A program made the translations under genes and the position numbers. DNA of 25,068 nt from WS-7 sp036505295 (GTDB taxonomy: Bacteria; Eisenbacteria; RBG-16-71-46; SZUA-252). The stretch lies in NCBI GenBank assembly GCA_036505295.1, contig DASXTQ010000064.1, positions 1-25,068 of the forward strand. Reading direction: 5' to 3'. The number at the start of each line of letters is the position of its first letter. Within the stretch, counting starts at the first letter, position 1. Below the pieces are notes generated by a model that was not told the origin of the DNA, searched no databases, and saw only the letters and a program-made list of their open reading frames with translations. Positions 24,137-25,068 of this stretch are shown here, piece after piece.

Positions 24137-25068
24137 GCGACGCTCCCGGCCCGTTCGCGGAGCCGCGCGCGGCACGCCTCGACCACCATCGCCGTCGTCA
24201 CGTCCCGCATGCAGCGCAGATGCCGATCCCCGTGCAACGGGCAGACCGTCTCGTTGCAATGGAGACACTCCAGATCCGGCGCCTCGATCGCGACATGCGG
24301 TCCGGTGGGGGGCTGCCACGCCCCGGGATGCGTCGGCCCGAAGACCGTTACCGTCGGGACCCCGAGCGCGACGGCGAGGTGCTTCGGTCCGGAATCGTTG
24401 CTGACGACGAGCGCGCAGCGGGCGATGAGGGCGGCGAGCTCCTGCCACCCGGTCGCGGGGGCCAGGGTCGCCGGGTTTCGCATTTGCCCGCGGCACGCCC
24501 GGGCAAGCCGCTCCTCGCCGGGGCCCCAGATCCACACAATGTCGGCGTCCTGGTGGAGCCCATCCATGGCGGCCGCGAAGCGCTCCGGAGGCCAGGTCTT
24601 GGTCGCCCATGTGCCGGAGGGAAGGCAGGCGACGAGGGGACGCGCGCCCAGTCCCGAGCGGCGCACCCATTCGTCGATCGTCCGGTGGGCCTCCGGAGCC
24701 ACGGCGAGGGTGAGCCCGAGCCCGCGCGGCGCGATTCCGATCGCGCGAACCAGATCGAGCGAAGCCTCCGGCGCATAGCGCACCACCGGCCCGTCGGGCC
24801 CGAGCGGCTCGCGCGGAATCCGGATCGTGTAGGCGTAGCGGCGACCAGCGAGATCGTAGCCCACGCGAATCGGCGCGCGTGTCAGCGCGGTCATGAAGGC
24901 GCTCCTCGGATTGGAAACCATGTCGAGGACCAGATCGTATCCACCGCGCATCAGATCCAGGTACCGCGAGGCTTGCGACACGAGCGATCGCCGATCGATT
25001 TCGAGCACCCGGTCCACGTCCGGATTTCCGCGCAGGAGCGCCCCGGCGCCCCGCGCCGTGAGCACGTC
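24133..25068 (-). CDS. GT9 family LPS heptosyltransferase, 5'-truncated by window edge
   Basis: The visible 311 codons lack the N-terminus. The first residues (DVLTARGAGALLRGNPDVDRV) match the strand after the usual GDVVLTTPALRAL start of this family, so roughly 20-40 residues are missing. The donor domain shows LVACLPSGTWATKTWPPERF, VWIWGPGEERLAR and the ADP-heptose binding segment LVVSNDSGPKHLAVALGVP followed by TVFGPTHP. Near the C-terminus is a Cys/His cluster (CLHCNETVCPLHG...HLRCM) seen in similar form in WaaF-type enzymes. The family adds L-glycero-D-manno-heptose to the inner LPS core on the cytoplasmic side of the inner membrane. Heptosyltransferase I, II or another GT9 specificity cannot be told apart here. 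Confidence 0.93.
   Translation of the reverse strand, partial: DVLTARGAGALLRGNPDVDRVLEIDRRSLVSQASRYLDLMRGGYDLVLDMVSNPRSAFMTALTRAPIRVGYDLAGRRYAYTIRIPREPLGPDGPVVRYAPEASLDLVRAIGIAPRGLGLTLAVAPEAHRTIDEWVRRSGLGARPLVACLPSGTWATKTWPPERFAAAMDGLHQDADIVWIWGPGEERLARACRGQMRNPATLAPATGWQELAALIARCALVVSNDSGPKHLAVALGVPTVTVFGPTHPGAWQPPTGPHVAIEAPDLECLHCNETVCPLHGDRHLRCMRDVTTAMVVEACRARLRERAGSVA

Noticed and set aside
1..25068. CRISPR array, mobile element, prophage, defence island or tRNA gene
   Set aside because: I saw no spaced direct repeats, transposase, integrase, toxin-antitoxin or cloverleaf sequence; the gene content is housekeeping and envelope throughout.

Overview
This window is GC-rich bacterial DNA in which every supportable gene lies on the minus strand. 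I count 21 protein genes, two of them cut by the window edges. They are packed almost end to end, and the largest gap between genes is about 70 bases. No tRNA, rRNA, CRISPR array, insertion sequence or phage gene was seen. The gene set points to a diderm (LPS-bearing) bacterium: a heptosyltransferase and other LPS-core-type glycosyltransferases, a two-PDZ RseP protease, an Omp85 protein and a TamB-like protein. GatCAB, a YwlE-like phosphatase and a Bat-type operon together with those envelope genes would fit a high-GC non-proteobacterial lineage such as Eisenbacteria or Gemmatimonadota. That placement is inference and was not tested.

In transcription order (high to low coordinates), the window opens with a surface-glycan block at 25068-21136: a GT9 heptosyltransferase, a WaaE-like GT2 and two GT4-like glycosyltransferases, joined by NTGA stop/start overlaps. 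After the 70-base gap comes an outer-membrane assembly and stress block at 21065-13636: rseP, a three-POTRA Omp85/TamA-like gene and a very large tamB-like gene. Next are a UvrD/PcrA helicase and gatC-gatA-gatB (13628-8198), the transamidosome that makes Gln-tRNA and/or Asn-tRNA. purD and purE of purine synthesis are coupled to gatB by short overlaps (8201-6427).

A translation and metabolism group follows at 6399-2935: a divergent TsaC/YrdC (tRNA t6A), a YwlE-like low-molecular-weight phosphatase whose signature predicts phosphoarginine specificity, ilvE and glyA. The order tsaC-ywlE-...-glyA resembles the Bacillus ywlC-ywlE-rpiB-glyA region, with ilvE where rpiB usually sits. The window closes with a Bat-type operon (2914-1): a MoxR AAA+ ATPase, a DUF58 protein, a compact BatD-like membrane lipoprotein and the first codons of a BatA-like VWA protein.

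Most of the window is well-known housekeeping and envelope biology. I did not find a clearly new system. The points most worth a second look are the predicted arginine phosphatase in a diderm, the divergent TsaC, the doubly anchored short BatD-like protein, and the rseP-Omp85-tamB linkage.
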